A stretch of 64,000 nt of DNA from Mytilus californianus (taxonomy: Eukaryota > Mollusca > Bivalvia > Mytilida > Mytilidae), in assembly GCF_021869535.1 (NCBI RefSeq), contig NW_026262734.1, positions 93,563,285 to 93,627,284 of the forward strand, given 5' to 3'. The translations under genes were made by a program, and so were the position numbers. Shown one piece after another: positions 45,260 to 56,600 of this stretch (position 1 is the first letter of the stretch; each line of letters opens with the position of its first letter). The notes under the pieces are model-generated. The model was not told the origin of the DNA, did not search any database, and saw nothing but the letters and a program-made list of their open reading frames with translations.

Positions 45260-46012
45260 TATGGGAAATTCTGTAGCAGATTTTACTACCTTCACCTCCG
45301 GCTACGTTTCTCCCAAAATTTATTGCTTGCAGATGGTTTTTCTGTGTTCCCATGGCTGGACGGAACTTTTAAACTACAAATGTTATCATTAATTATGATA
45401 TTGTGACTTTTAAATGAAGTACCTGTGGTAATTTAGGAGATTTGTCACTGATAGTGGAAAAATGAAGCAGACGATGAAACATGTTACATGGCGTAAGATG
45501 TTGTTGTCCAAACTTCGGTTATTTCCGTGGTACAATAAAATTTAAATAAACTGCACAAGTTACTAAAATTTCTAAATTCTTGTTTTTGTAAACAAATAAA
45601 AATTTATGTCGTATTTAACATCGAATTTATTCCGTTTTGTCCCGTTTTTTCAAGATCGCGATTAAACGAGAATCTGGCAGCCATTAAAAATATAAGGGTT
45701 AAACTAATGTCCTGAAATTGTCCTTACGGATATTCCAATTATAATTTCGTTTTCATTATTTAAAGAATTGACCTTATATTTGGAGCCAAGCAAGAATACA
45801 ATGTTTATTTAATAAATATAATGAAAAAAAAGAAAACAAATATTTTTAAGAGTTAGATAACTTGACTTGATCTACTTCGAAAATTTAAAAAAAAAAATCG
45901 TACGAGATTTAACGAGAGTGACGAAACTTTTTAGATTGCTCATGTAGAGAGAGTTATCGTTCTTTATTCCAATTCGATGCTTCTACCATAAGTGCCAGCT
46001 AAAGCTGGCATA
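45260..46012 (-). mobile_element. 5' end of the older Helentron-like copy, displaced by insertion
   Basis: GGGAAATTCTGTAGCAG to AGTGCCAGCTAAAGCTGGCAT is the segment missing from 36801-40254. It continues that copy exactly: ACTTGATAT at 40254 joins GGGAAATTC here, as in the unbroken 49420-49450. Confidence 0.75.
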
Positions 46013-46060
46013 TAAGTTAATCATTTATTACATGTTAGGGGCTGTGTTTACAGTAACACC

Positions 46061-49000
46061 ATAATATGAGGAAGGCGCTACCTTGAATGCCAGCTTACCA
46101 AGACTATGTCCTACATATTGATTGATTGTTGGTTTGCTTAACGTCCAGTGGCAAATATTTCATGCATGTTCAGGACGAATGTCCTACATGTAGTTTTTGT
46201 CTAAAATAAAATAATAAGTTCAGATGGAAAATGTTAAGGGAACGATCATTGAACTTCCAAAGGCAGGATGGAGTATGTTTATTTTCTTCAAAAATATTCT
46301 GATTCCCAAATTGATGAAAAAAAAATATTCTAATCAAGCAGAGGACAAAAAATATTCTGAATCCAGATTATTCCCAAACATTCTTGTGTTAATTTTTGAC
46401 CAAATAATTTTGATTGATAGCGTTGTAGCCCTTTGCGTGAAAGTTGAAACTCAAACAAAAATTTATACCCCCACGCGCCCTTTTGAAGCTAAATAGTTGC
46501 ACCCTTATTGTCCATATTGTTTTCTGCTGAAAATAAATTTATTGTTGATTTATCTAAATGACAATGCTTAAATTCATTATCTTGTTCCATTTTCAAATCC
46601 ATTTTTCTTTCTTTGCAAATTTTACAAAATTTAAAACAATAATACATTTGTTTAATTTCAAAACTATGAATAGTGTTATACAATCCATAACTTTAGTGAA
46701 TTAATTTTTTGTTGATTTTCATGAAAAGGTGGAGGATTTGGAATATCTTTTTCATCAATATCTAAACGTTGTAGCTGTTTTTTTTATTTAGTATTGCATA
46801 CAACGCTAAGCCTTCCTGTTTGTTGAACTATTTTTACTTTCTAAATTAGCTGGATGTTCATATTGTATTCCCAGTTTCCTGCATCTCATATATATGTGAT
46901 CAGCAAGAGGACCATTCTGATTGTTAAAAGAAGAGTTTGAATTTACAGTGAGCCTGTTTAGAATAATGTTTTGATCAGGTTTTTCATTTTGATCTAAGCA
47001 TAAGGAACCATAAATAGGATTGTTAAGTTGATAATCTAAAGATTTTGTTATTTTCTAGGATGCTATTTAAAATTTGAGGGGAGATCACTGCTCAGCAGTA
47101 TAAATGTATTCCTGATCATCTTCTGTTTGTGGGTTTCTACATCAATTTCATGTACTAATTCAGAGTCAGTTTTATGTCATTTTTGCATTTTGTTTTATTA
47201 GCTTACTTTTCAAGTTTTTATACGACTGCAAAATAAGATTCAGAATGGAAATGGGGAATATGTCAAAAATTTGCTTTCGAGTAATGCAATCATGTCGCTG
47301 TTGTCCAAAGACACATTTGGTTTCCGGACAATAACTTTAGTTTAAGTAAATGGATCTCTATGACAATGTATGAAATTGTACCAGAAGGTTCAACTTCAAT
47401 TCACAAAAGGAAGGTTAGAATTGATTTTGGGGGTTATCATATGGTACCAACAGTTTAGGAGTCAGTGGTCAAACACAACATTTTTGGGTTGTTTTTTCCA
47501 TAATTATGGGGTTTTTTCTCCAAAAATTTACCATTTTTACATTGATTATTTCTCATTTATATATAAATGCAACAAATACTGATATGGCAGGAGATACACA
47601 CGAAACAGGGTGTGTAAATTATTTTATCGGTAATTTGGGCATTTTTTCTTTGATGTGTACTTCTTGATAATGTCTACGTCAGTATCAGTGAACTGGTCAT
47701 GATGAAGAAAATATATTGGGTCAGTTCGCAATTGACATGCATGAGTGCACCGCAAAAGGATCTTCTTTCCCTTTAATTCACAAAATTGCACTTGATTTTT
47801 TTTTGCAGAAACGCACGAGTTATTTCATGAATGAAACACTTGTCATTGTCATGATCATGATTGTTTGAAACTTTCAGTAATAAAAAGTTAGTTTAGCCTT
47901 TTTGAACGATTCACTGATTGTGTGAAAATTTGAACAGGAAATGTACGATAAACCTGATAAAATTGCGTTATATCTGCAGAATTATTGATAGCTTTCCTTG
48001 CTATTCACAAGGACATATAACTAACATATCGTCCATGCTATTCCGATCTGAGTTTTTATTCATACATAGTCTGGCATGGCTGGTGCTGTTCCAAGTTGTC
48101 TTCTTTCTCTGCATGTTTCTTGAGAAGTATTTGTTTGACCTGGTCAGTCACTATAAAGTGTTACAATTCATATTTAGACACAACACATAAATAGTGACCA
48201 AAAAGGTACCGCTTTCACATGTATGACATGAGAGAATCTAGAAAAAAAATTAAATGTACACATAATTTTTTCAACATTTTTGTGGGACTATCATATAAAA
48301 TTAAGGAGATATGTAGTTGGAGACTGCTGCTGAATAGAATTGTTCGGGCTCACCTGATACCTGTTTTCAAATTAGTCCATATTAAAGTTTGAAGGGTCCA
48401 AAATTAAAATATGTTTGATTTCAACTGACATAAAATTTTTGGTGTTTTTTATATGCTAAATCTACATCTGTGGTTTATCAGGCTGTGCTTGGCGAAGCAT
48501 TTTATTGCTTTTTTGTTTGTACTTTATTTTATTTTGGTCATGAAAATTAACTTGTAGTTGTGAAGTTGCTTATATTTTTATATAATTAGATAACTTCACA
48601 TGGTGACAACACTGACGTTTTCGTAGATTTACTTTTTCCCGGGAATGCTTCATCTGTTGATATATTCTCATTGTGAACGATTTGTGTATATTTAAATATA
48701 TTAACCAATGTTGAAAGACATGTATAATGTCAAATCATAACAATACAAATTGTTTAGTCTCAAAGAAAACTTGTAAGATTTCCGCAGTTATTTTTGTTGA
48801 ATAGGTGCAAATTGGGTACTCGGTGCAATTTGGGAACTGTGACGTTATAGCCATAAGTGTTTATTGCTTTAATAGGTTGAATTGTGCACCTGATAAAAGT
48901 ATTCAGTAGAGGGAAAATGTTTAAACTGACGCATAAAATATACAGCCGACTGCGGGAGGCAATTATTTATATTGCATCCAAATAATGTGTCAGCAGCTTG

Positions 49001-50213
49001 AATTTGGAAGGATGTAGCCCACATACTTCCCTATACCTATCAAAAGTCATGGTATTATCATGGGTTATCATAACTCCATATTCCCATAAAATCCTATTTT
49101 GGACAATATGGGTGCATACAATATATATGTACCTATAAATGTATCACTCACACTCGAGTCTTCTTTTACAGCTGTTTTATGATTAAACTTACAGAGTGAA
49201 AAAAAAAAAACAGTCTCCACCTCCTGGGACTGTTGAAGGTAGATATGTGTCATAATTAATGACAAGATTTGTTGAGAGTTTGTCAAAGGAAGTACAGGAT
49301 ATTTTTTGTTGTTGAAAACTTTTGTTAAGTTTTGAATTTCACCTGCATTTTTCTGTGAGCTACAGGAATAACCGTGATCACATTCAACAGTAACTGTATA
49401 ACCAACTTCATTATCACTGTAACTTGATATGGGAAATTCTGTAGCAGATGAATAATAGTAGTCATGGTCAACCAGAGGCAGTGCCAGAGGCAGAGCACCG
49501 GATTTTACTACCTCCCGAAATTTATTGCTTGCAGAGGGTTTTTCTGTGTTCCCATGGCTGGACGGAACTTTTACACTACAAATGTTATCATAAATTATGA
49601 TATTGTAACTTTTAAATGAAGTACCTGTGGTTATTTAGGAATTTTGTCACTGATATAAATGGGAAGATGAAGCAGACGATGAAACATGCATGGCGTAAGA
49701 TGTTGTTGTCCAAACTTCGGTTATTTCCGTGGTACAATAAAATTTAAATAAACTACACAAGTTACTAAAATTTCTAAATTCTTGTTTTTGTAAACAAATA
49801 AAAATTAATGTCGTATTTAAATTGAATTTATTCCGTTTTGTCCCGTTTTTTCAAGATCGCGATTAAACGAGAATCTGGCAGCCATTAAAAATATAAGGGT
49901 TAAACTAATGTCCTGACAATGTCCTGACGGATATTCCAATGCTAATTTCGTTTTCATTATTTGAAGAATTGACTTTATACTTGGAGCCAAGCAAGAATAC
50001 AATATTTTTTTAATTAATATAAGGAAAAAAAAAGAAAAAAAATATTTTTAAGAGTTAGATAACTTGATTTGATCAACTTCGAAAAAAAAAATTAAAAAAT
50101 CGTACGAGATTTAACGAGAGTGACGAAACTTTTTAGATTGGTCATGTAGAGAGAGTTATCGTTCTTTATTCCAATTCGATGCTTCTACCATAAGTGCCAG
50201 CTAAAGCTGGCAT
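46061..50213 (-). mobile_element. Helentron-like element, complete uninterrupted copy (4153 bp)
   Basis: 5' hairpin end is at 50195-50213 (GTGCCAGCTAAAGCTGGCAT on +); the 3' end is at 46061. It serves as the reference copy. Coding traces on the minus strand are OTU-type (48800-49290) and Cys-rich (46489-46683). No helicase or Rep motifs were found, so it is non-autonomous. It lies 48 bp from the displaced end at 46012. Confidence 0.75.
46489..46683 (-). pseudogene. Helitron-type Cys-rich N-terminal domain, truncated
   Basis: Best preserved of three copies. Reads CFKFCKICKERKMDLKM, then NEFKHCHLDKSTINLFSAEN and NNMD before a stop. The pattern CxxC-(K)ER-x-D-hK...CxxC/H-xxD...FSAENxMD is the Cys-rich block that precedes the Rep/helicase region in many animal Helitron proteins. 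It normally continues into a long conserved region, but here it ends right after NNMD, showing that only the first part of the gene was kept. Confidence 0.55.
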
Positions 50214-51572
50214 AATATTTACTCCCAGTACAGACAAACCTGCACATCTGCATAATAACAATTGTCATAATAGAAGGGATCCCCTGATTTTGGCGATCCC
50301 TGAACATGGTATAAAATTTTATTCCAGTATTGTTAGTTTTTTCAAAATAATAGATGAGCATGATGAGTGTATACCAGTATTGTTAGAAATAATGATGCTC
50401 TTAAATTATGGTATACCAGTATTCAGGTATTAAAAGTAGCCTGATGCAACAAAATATTTCATTATGATCAATAGTTAGCTGATCTTTCATTTTCCATGTT
50501 TACAATAAAGAGCTAATAAATGAAAAAAAAACGTTCATTTAATTTCATGAAAATCTGATGTATAGTTTTTTCAAGAAACAATATTTTGAAGTTGTTGAAT
50601 ATGTAAATTCTTTTGACTATTATCATGATTATCATGATTATTGGACCTTTTCTATGTTAATGTTTTATAAGTGTAATCGCACGAAAAACTGTTAAAAAAC
50701 TAGATTAAAACTGGTGTTTGTTTATTTTTCCATCTCTTGCTGTAAATCCATGACAATTGCCCTCGACATACTTGTCGAAATTTTCTACATACAAGTCCAA
50801 CTTATCACTGCTTATATTAACTAACTTATATGACTGATGAAAAGAAGTTTAATCCAGCAGAATACAGACATGCCAACTCACGCCAATGATAAAAAGGAGG
50901 TCAATCTCCCAGAAAAAAAAACCTGGAAACTTACCCCACCGATACTATAACATCATGAACATGTATAACATGTTCAGCGGTATATTTTTTATATTTTAGC
51001 ATCCCATTATTATATATTCTATATTTTTTTGGCCCATTTTTTTTTCAGCTGGGTTAAATGTGTGCATACTGCATATTCTATATACAAAATATATATATAT
51101 ATATATTATCCATGTTATCTATGGGGCGAGTTTGTGGGTCTAGTTTCAGCAGGAATTAATTCCTTTTCATCTGTGTGACAAGTTGGTGTGATTCGGTTTA
51201 AAAGTTGGGGCGAGTTGGTGGTGTTACGGTCAGAAATTGACTTTTTAATTCATGAAATTGTAACCAACAAAAGACAAAAATCAATAATAAATTTAACAAG
51301 ATTTATTATACTATTTTACAAGAAATATTATACAAATTGAAATATCAACTTAACTGTTAAAATATATGTCCGATCCTTAGTCTTTTCTTTATCCGGAATT
51401 CTTCTCTTAACTAAAACTGAATATGTCCAATAAGTTCACAATCTACATGTAGTATGAATGGAAGTAGTTAACGTAAATAAAAATGTCAATCCAACAACTC
51501 CAGAGAACTTCTGAAAATACAAGTATATTTAAAATGTATAATCTGCCCGTCTTACTTTGGTGTCTGTATATT
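50214..51572. other. Stretch between repeats, no supported gene
   Basis: Probably upstream flank of the moonraker gene, but no exon was located. A family 3-like scrap (TTTTAGCATCCCATTATTATA) is at 50995-51015 and a short (TA)n at 51088-51104. Confidence 0.35.
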
Positions 51573-52262
51573 TGGAAAATGTTGTTTGTGCTGTATTTAG
51601 ACCCCTCTAACAAGAAATTTGTTTTGCATGCACACGTATAAAAATTTCGGTTTTTATCCAACGCAATCATAGGTTTGAACGTTGTTTTCAATTTAGACTT
51701 GTTTATATTTTTTCGTTTGGGCTTGTATTATATTTGCCTTCGGGTTTATATGATCCGTTCATCCTATTTTGACTCCTCAAAATTCAAGAGTCTATCCTAA
51801 ATTGAAGTTATATTGTATGGCTTTCCAAATACAGTTTCGATTCCTAACATCACTGAACATGCTGAAGAGACATTATTTGTCGAAATCCGGATATGGTGTA
51901 CAAAAATCTTCGCACCTTTTGTTTGCGGTATATCATCTTTTCCGCAAGTTAATTGTTTTCTGTTTAGTATTAAATTTATAATTAAGATCCATTTATTACA
52001 TTGGTGATCTGTTTATTTGGCAATCGCCAATGGCAGTCAGCAGGGTTTAAGAACATTTGTTGTTCGACCTGTTAGTCAAATGCGTTTTGTTAAAATATAC
52101 TTTTTCACTTTTTTGGTCTTTTGGAAAATGTTGTTTGTCATGTTTGTGCTGTATTTAGACCCCTCTAACAAGAAATTTGTTTTGCATGCACACGTATAAA
52201 AATTGCGGTTTTTATCCAACGCAATCATAGGTTTGAACGTTGTTTTCAATTTAGACTTGTAA
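51573..52262 (-). repeat. ~540-bp tandem repeat, third locus
   Basis: One full and one partial unit in the same orientation as 29944-30664, ending CAATTTAGACTTG at a (TA)n run (52263-52281). A frame at 51813-52007 matches the minus frame 28051-28236 over most of its length, but it is broken in other units. Confidence 0.85.
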
Positions 52263-52289
52263 ATATATATATATATATATAGTTGTCAC

Positions 52290-52455
52290 GAAAACTTCTA
52301 GAACACTGTAGAAGGGAAACTCCTAGAAAACTATAGAACACTATAGAACTTAAACTTCTAGAAAACTAAACTTCTAGAAAACTAAACTTCTAGAAAACTA
52401 TAGAACTGAAACTTCTAGAAAACTATAGAACTGAATCTTCTAGAATACTGTTGAA
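52290..52455. repeat. Tandem repeat of AAACTTCTAGAAAACTA
   Basis: Six exact TTCTAGAA palindromes and one TCCTAGAA in ~165 bp, with ACTATAGAACTG spacers; spacing is irregular at about 14 or 26 bases. Confidence 0.85.
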
Positions 52456-53164
52456 AGTTTAAATTACACATCATAGATTATGATCATTACAGAATTATTA
52501 TGCAAGTCAAATAGAAAGTTCTAATCATTCCATCAGTATCTATGATTGTTCCAGTGATTTCTAAACTGCACAGTTATAACATTATTTTGCAAACAACTAT
52601 AAGGCCACACAAAACAAATTAGGCCAAAATAAATAAACATGATAATAACAATATCATAACAGAGGAAAGTTGGTGAGTTGTCTTGATTCTTCTGCCTTCA
52701 GCCTTCTGCAGTTTTTAATTTTCTGAAAACACATATATATAATGCAATGACTTGCAATGCATATGTAAGATTTTTTTTATTTGTCATTACCTTATCATGT
52801 TTATGATGAACCTTAAATTTCTCTTCAGACTTCCTGAAATATATCAGACAAATCTGACAATTGTTTTGCTAAGGAGACAACATGCACAAATATTTACCTT
52901 TCACTAGCATGATTAGTCCAGGTGTTTGCTAATGATCATGATGATAACAGATTTTCTCCAAATTTTAATTGAAAGGATGAATCATTGTAGTTTGTCTGAC
53001 CGATGTCTGTTTGACAGTCCTTTGTCATGTTTGTTGATTTTAAGGAGCTTAAGTCTTCTCCAAAGTGATGAAATAAATTCACATTTTTAGAGCTGCTGTG
53101 TAAATATATATATATATATATATCATGTATGCGTCTGTTTGTTTTGCTCACACATTGTTGTCAA
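52456..53164. other. Putative intron or upstream flank of moonraker
   Basis: AT-rich. At 53087-53104 AGAGCTGCTGTGTAAATAT matches the intron just before the true first visible exon (53484-53500), followed by a (TA)n run where family 2 DNA appears inserted. Confidence 0.45.
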
Positions 53165-53400
53165 TATAATGGAATTCTATGCAACTGTCATACAAGTGAG
53201 AGGTTTAGCTAGCTGTAAAACCAGGTTTAATCCACCATTTTCTACATAAGGAAATGCCTGTACCATGTCAGGAATATGACAGTTTTTTCCTATTCATTTG
53301 ATGTGTTTGAGCTTTTGATTTTGCCATTTTATAAAGGACTCTCCGTTTTGAATTTCCCTTGGAGTTCGGTATTTTTGTTATTTTACTTTTTTTTGTAATT
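53165..53400 (-). repeat. Dispersed repeat family 2 inside a duplicated intron piece
   Basis: Minus-strand copy of the family at 10740-10965 (AAACCAGGTTTAATCCACCA and CATGTCAGGAATATGACAG on +). It splits the first copy of the duplicated intron-exon segment. Confidence 0.65.
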
Positions 53401-53414
53401 TTTCCTTATTACAG

Positions 53415-53480
53415 CCATTGTACACAATAAAGCATCAGTGATGATACCAGGACAGAATCAGTTACTGTTTAATCTTGATG
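53415..53480 (+). pseudogene. Duplicated partial moonraker exon
   Basis: TTATTACAG acceptor, then CATTGTACACAATAAAGCAT through TTTAATCTTGATG, nearly identical to 53522-53587 and 107 bp upstream of it. It has no strong donor, and reading on through the duplicated intron hits a stop in the shifted frame, so it is probably not used. Confidence 0.7.
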
Positions 53481-53521
53481 TCAGAGCTGCTGTGTATATT
53501 TGTAATTTTTTCTTATTACAG

Positions 53522-53679
53522 CAGTTGTACACAGTAAAGCATCAGTGATGATACCAGGACAGAATCAGTTACTGTTTAATCTCGATGCACATCCTCAACC
53601 TTACCAATCTGCAGTCCAATTTCATCATCCTAGAGCAATAGTATTGGACAAAGGGGGACCAATGGCACCAGACTTTCAG
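53522..53679 (+). CDS. KIAA0753: Moonraker exon a
   Basis: Acceptor TTATTACAG, donor TTTCAG|GTGAGG. 158 nt, entering in phase 2. Encodes VVHSKASVMIPGQNQLLFNL through GGPMAPDFQ. The acceptor is an NAG-NAG pair (ACAGCAG), so a 3-nt alternative start is possible. Confidence 0.85.
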
Positions 53680-56600
53680 GTGAGGCTCATACATTGACAT
53701 ATTTGATGACTATAAAATCTTATACTGTAAACATGAATGTTTTGATGGGATGTTATTTTCAACATTTCTATGCATAAAATGTCCATGGAGAGGGGGGGTA
53801 AATTTGCACAAATTATTTGCAGGGTTGGAGATATTTTATGCACAATATTTGTGATTATGAAATAAGTAAAAAGACCCCCTGATTGAAAATTTTATTGTTC
53901 GCAGTTTTTATATGACCGCAAAAAATTTCATATATTGGTATCACGTCGTCGTCTGCGTCAGCTTCATCCGATTACATTTGGTTTCCGGACAATAACTTTA
54001 GTTTAAGTGTATGGATCTCTATGAAATTTAACGAAAAGGTTCAATATCACAAAAGGAAGGTCAATGAAGGTTGGGATTGTTTTTTTCAAAAGAAAATTCT
54101 CTTCAAATATTATTTTTTTTGGAGGGGGGTAAAAACAAAAAAAAATTTTGCCTCAAGATTTAAGAAATTGTCAATTTTCCAAAGAAAAAAATTCGAAGTC
54201 ACAATTTATTTTGCTAATTCTTTGTATATAGCTATAGTCTGAAAACAGATTTACTAAGTATTGCGCAACAGGACAGTGTATTGCACAACAGCAAGAAATC
54301 TTCAATTGAATATAAATTCAAATCATACAACCAATTTCAAGTTCTTTGACTACATTTATTTGTGTCAGAAATCAATAATGTGTTAAATATTTAATTACAA
54401 TCCAAATTCAGACCTGTATCAAGCTTGAATATTGTGTCCATTTTTGCCCCAACTGTTCAGGGTTGGATCTCTGCGGTCGTATCCAGCTGCGCTCGACGAT
54501 GCAAGTTTATTAAATTATGAAGCAAGCGTTATTCAATGTACTTTATCTCATGATTTCACCAGTAAACATGGTAAAGAATACGAATAATTGAATACTGAAA
54601 TACATAATATACATGTAAAAAATAATTTTATATTTTATATTGTTTTTTTTTCCAGCATATTAACCAGCGTCATCTCAATGAAAGTTCCCAATCAGTAACT
54701 GGAGGGATGAATTTCTCATCATTGTCTGAAGATCGTTTATCATTAGCTGTCAAACTAGCTCAGAGAGATTTAAGGAAAAAGAAGGAAAGAAGTCTACAGC
54801 GGAGTCGATCTCCTTCTCCAAAGGGAAAAACCAGAATAATTCCTGGGAAAAGATACTGGGACAAACAGCAGGCAGCTACAAATAAATCACGACAGATGAA
54901 GATAAAAGAACATGATAAAAACCGTCATCCAAAAGATGCTAGAACACAAACACCTCCCAGAATGCAACAGAGTAAAGCATTTCCTGGTTTGTATTGCACT
55001 AGACTTTTACATTCTACAATGCATTCAAAATTTAATGTTTTACAATTTAAAATTCCCTCTGCAACGTTTCGTTACTGATTATGCTTAATCAACACTATAC
55101 TGGGTCCTTATGTATACATGTCATTGGTACTAGTTTATAGATTTTACAGTTGGTAACTGTTTAGAGGGTATTCATCAATTTTTTTTTCAGCTGATCTTTT
55201 AAAAGTTACCTGTGATTTTATTCAATTATAACAAATTTCAAGTACACTGAAATGGTACATGTATCTGTGATCACAACAGTGTTCTTCCCAGGCCCTTAAA
55301 GCACCATGGACCCAGGGCCTATATTATCTGAGCGTGGTCCTATATTTCTGGCCTGTGGTGCTATGTCTTTATGGTAAACAAATTATATATCTGTTAAATT
55401 TTATCCGACATCTTTGCTAAATATTATGTGTGGTATAATATTCCAGGTGAATTTTAACCAGCACATTGATTGTTTACAACATGTTATTGACTTACCTGAT
55501 AAGGTTGACCTGTTATTGATTGAATTTAATCAATAAATTGGCACTTTTAACTGGATTATTTTGTGTTTTTTAATGGGTTATTGATAAAGAGATATAGGCC
55601 TCTATGAATTAATATGTGTACAAAATGCCATTTATTTTACTACTTACAATGTAATTTTACCATAACTTATTCTATTTCAGCAACAACTAATTCTCCTCCT
55701 ACTAGAGATACAGACTTTAAGTTGTATCCAGTCAAACGATCAGCACCATTAGATCAGCCTGCTAAGGAGATAGAGAGATTACAAAGAGAGATGGAGGGCT
55801 ATTTACAACAAATACAGGTCATTGAACAGCGAGTTCTTAGAGGTATATACACACTATCATGACTATGAATTGAAAAAAAACACACCTAAAATCTGAAATT
55901 ACCTTTGTAATTAGAAATTGCCTCTTCTATGTGAAATATTACTAATACAAAACATTGTTTGTTGCCAATTTTCCTTTTTGTAATGATAAAAACCAAATTA
56001 TCTGTAGTTTTCTCATTTGAAAGGAAAAAATAATATATATCTATTTAATGCTGCATTACTTATACAAAACGAATGTTGTACATGTATTATTACTGATCTA
56101 ACAGGAGAAAATTTAATTGGAAAAGAAAATTATTTATAAATAATAATAAAATAGGTAGAAATTATTAAATACATTTAAGGATGTACACCTCTGAGGAGCC
56201 AAAAATTTCTAAAATTAAACTTTTTTTCTTAACCTGATTTTTGGGTTTATATGACTGTAAAAAAATAATTTGTGAAGAAAAAATCTTATGGTGGTGCACT
56301 TCTTTTTTTGCTATGGCCCTTTGAAAGTACCTTATTTTGATGATTTTCCCATTTTTCAACAATTTTTACCTATTTTTGGGTATTATCGTGAAAAAAAAAT
56401 CACAGTTCCACAATTAAACTTTTTTTCATACTTTCAATAAAGATGAAGTGGACCAATCTGAAATTTATAAATTTAACTAAAAAAACTATAGGTAGGTGTT
56501 AATATAAGAAAGTTTTTTCATATTTTGATGCTTCTTTGTGTCAAATTTACCATGCTGTCAATTTTTTAAATTTGTGATTTTTCTCAGTTTTAAGAACAAA

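Noticed and set aside
47918-48190. Frame resembling 43259-43525 and 38772-38960 with hydrophobic segments
   Set aside because: Non-coding strand of the Helentron-like element; similarity is due to element copies.
51813-52007. Frame similar to 28051-28236 on the minus strand, suggesting a conserved small protein
   Set aside because: The similarity follows from the ~540-bp repeat; other units (27650 and 30240 regions) carry a non-ATG start or frameshifts, so protein-level selection is not supported.
52290-52455. CRISPR-like array
   Set aside because: Repeats are too short, spacers are themselves repetitive, and the genome is an animal's.
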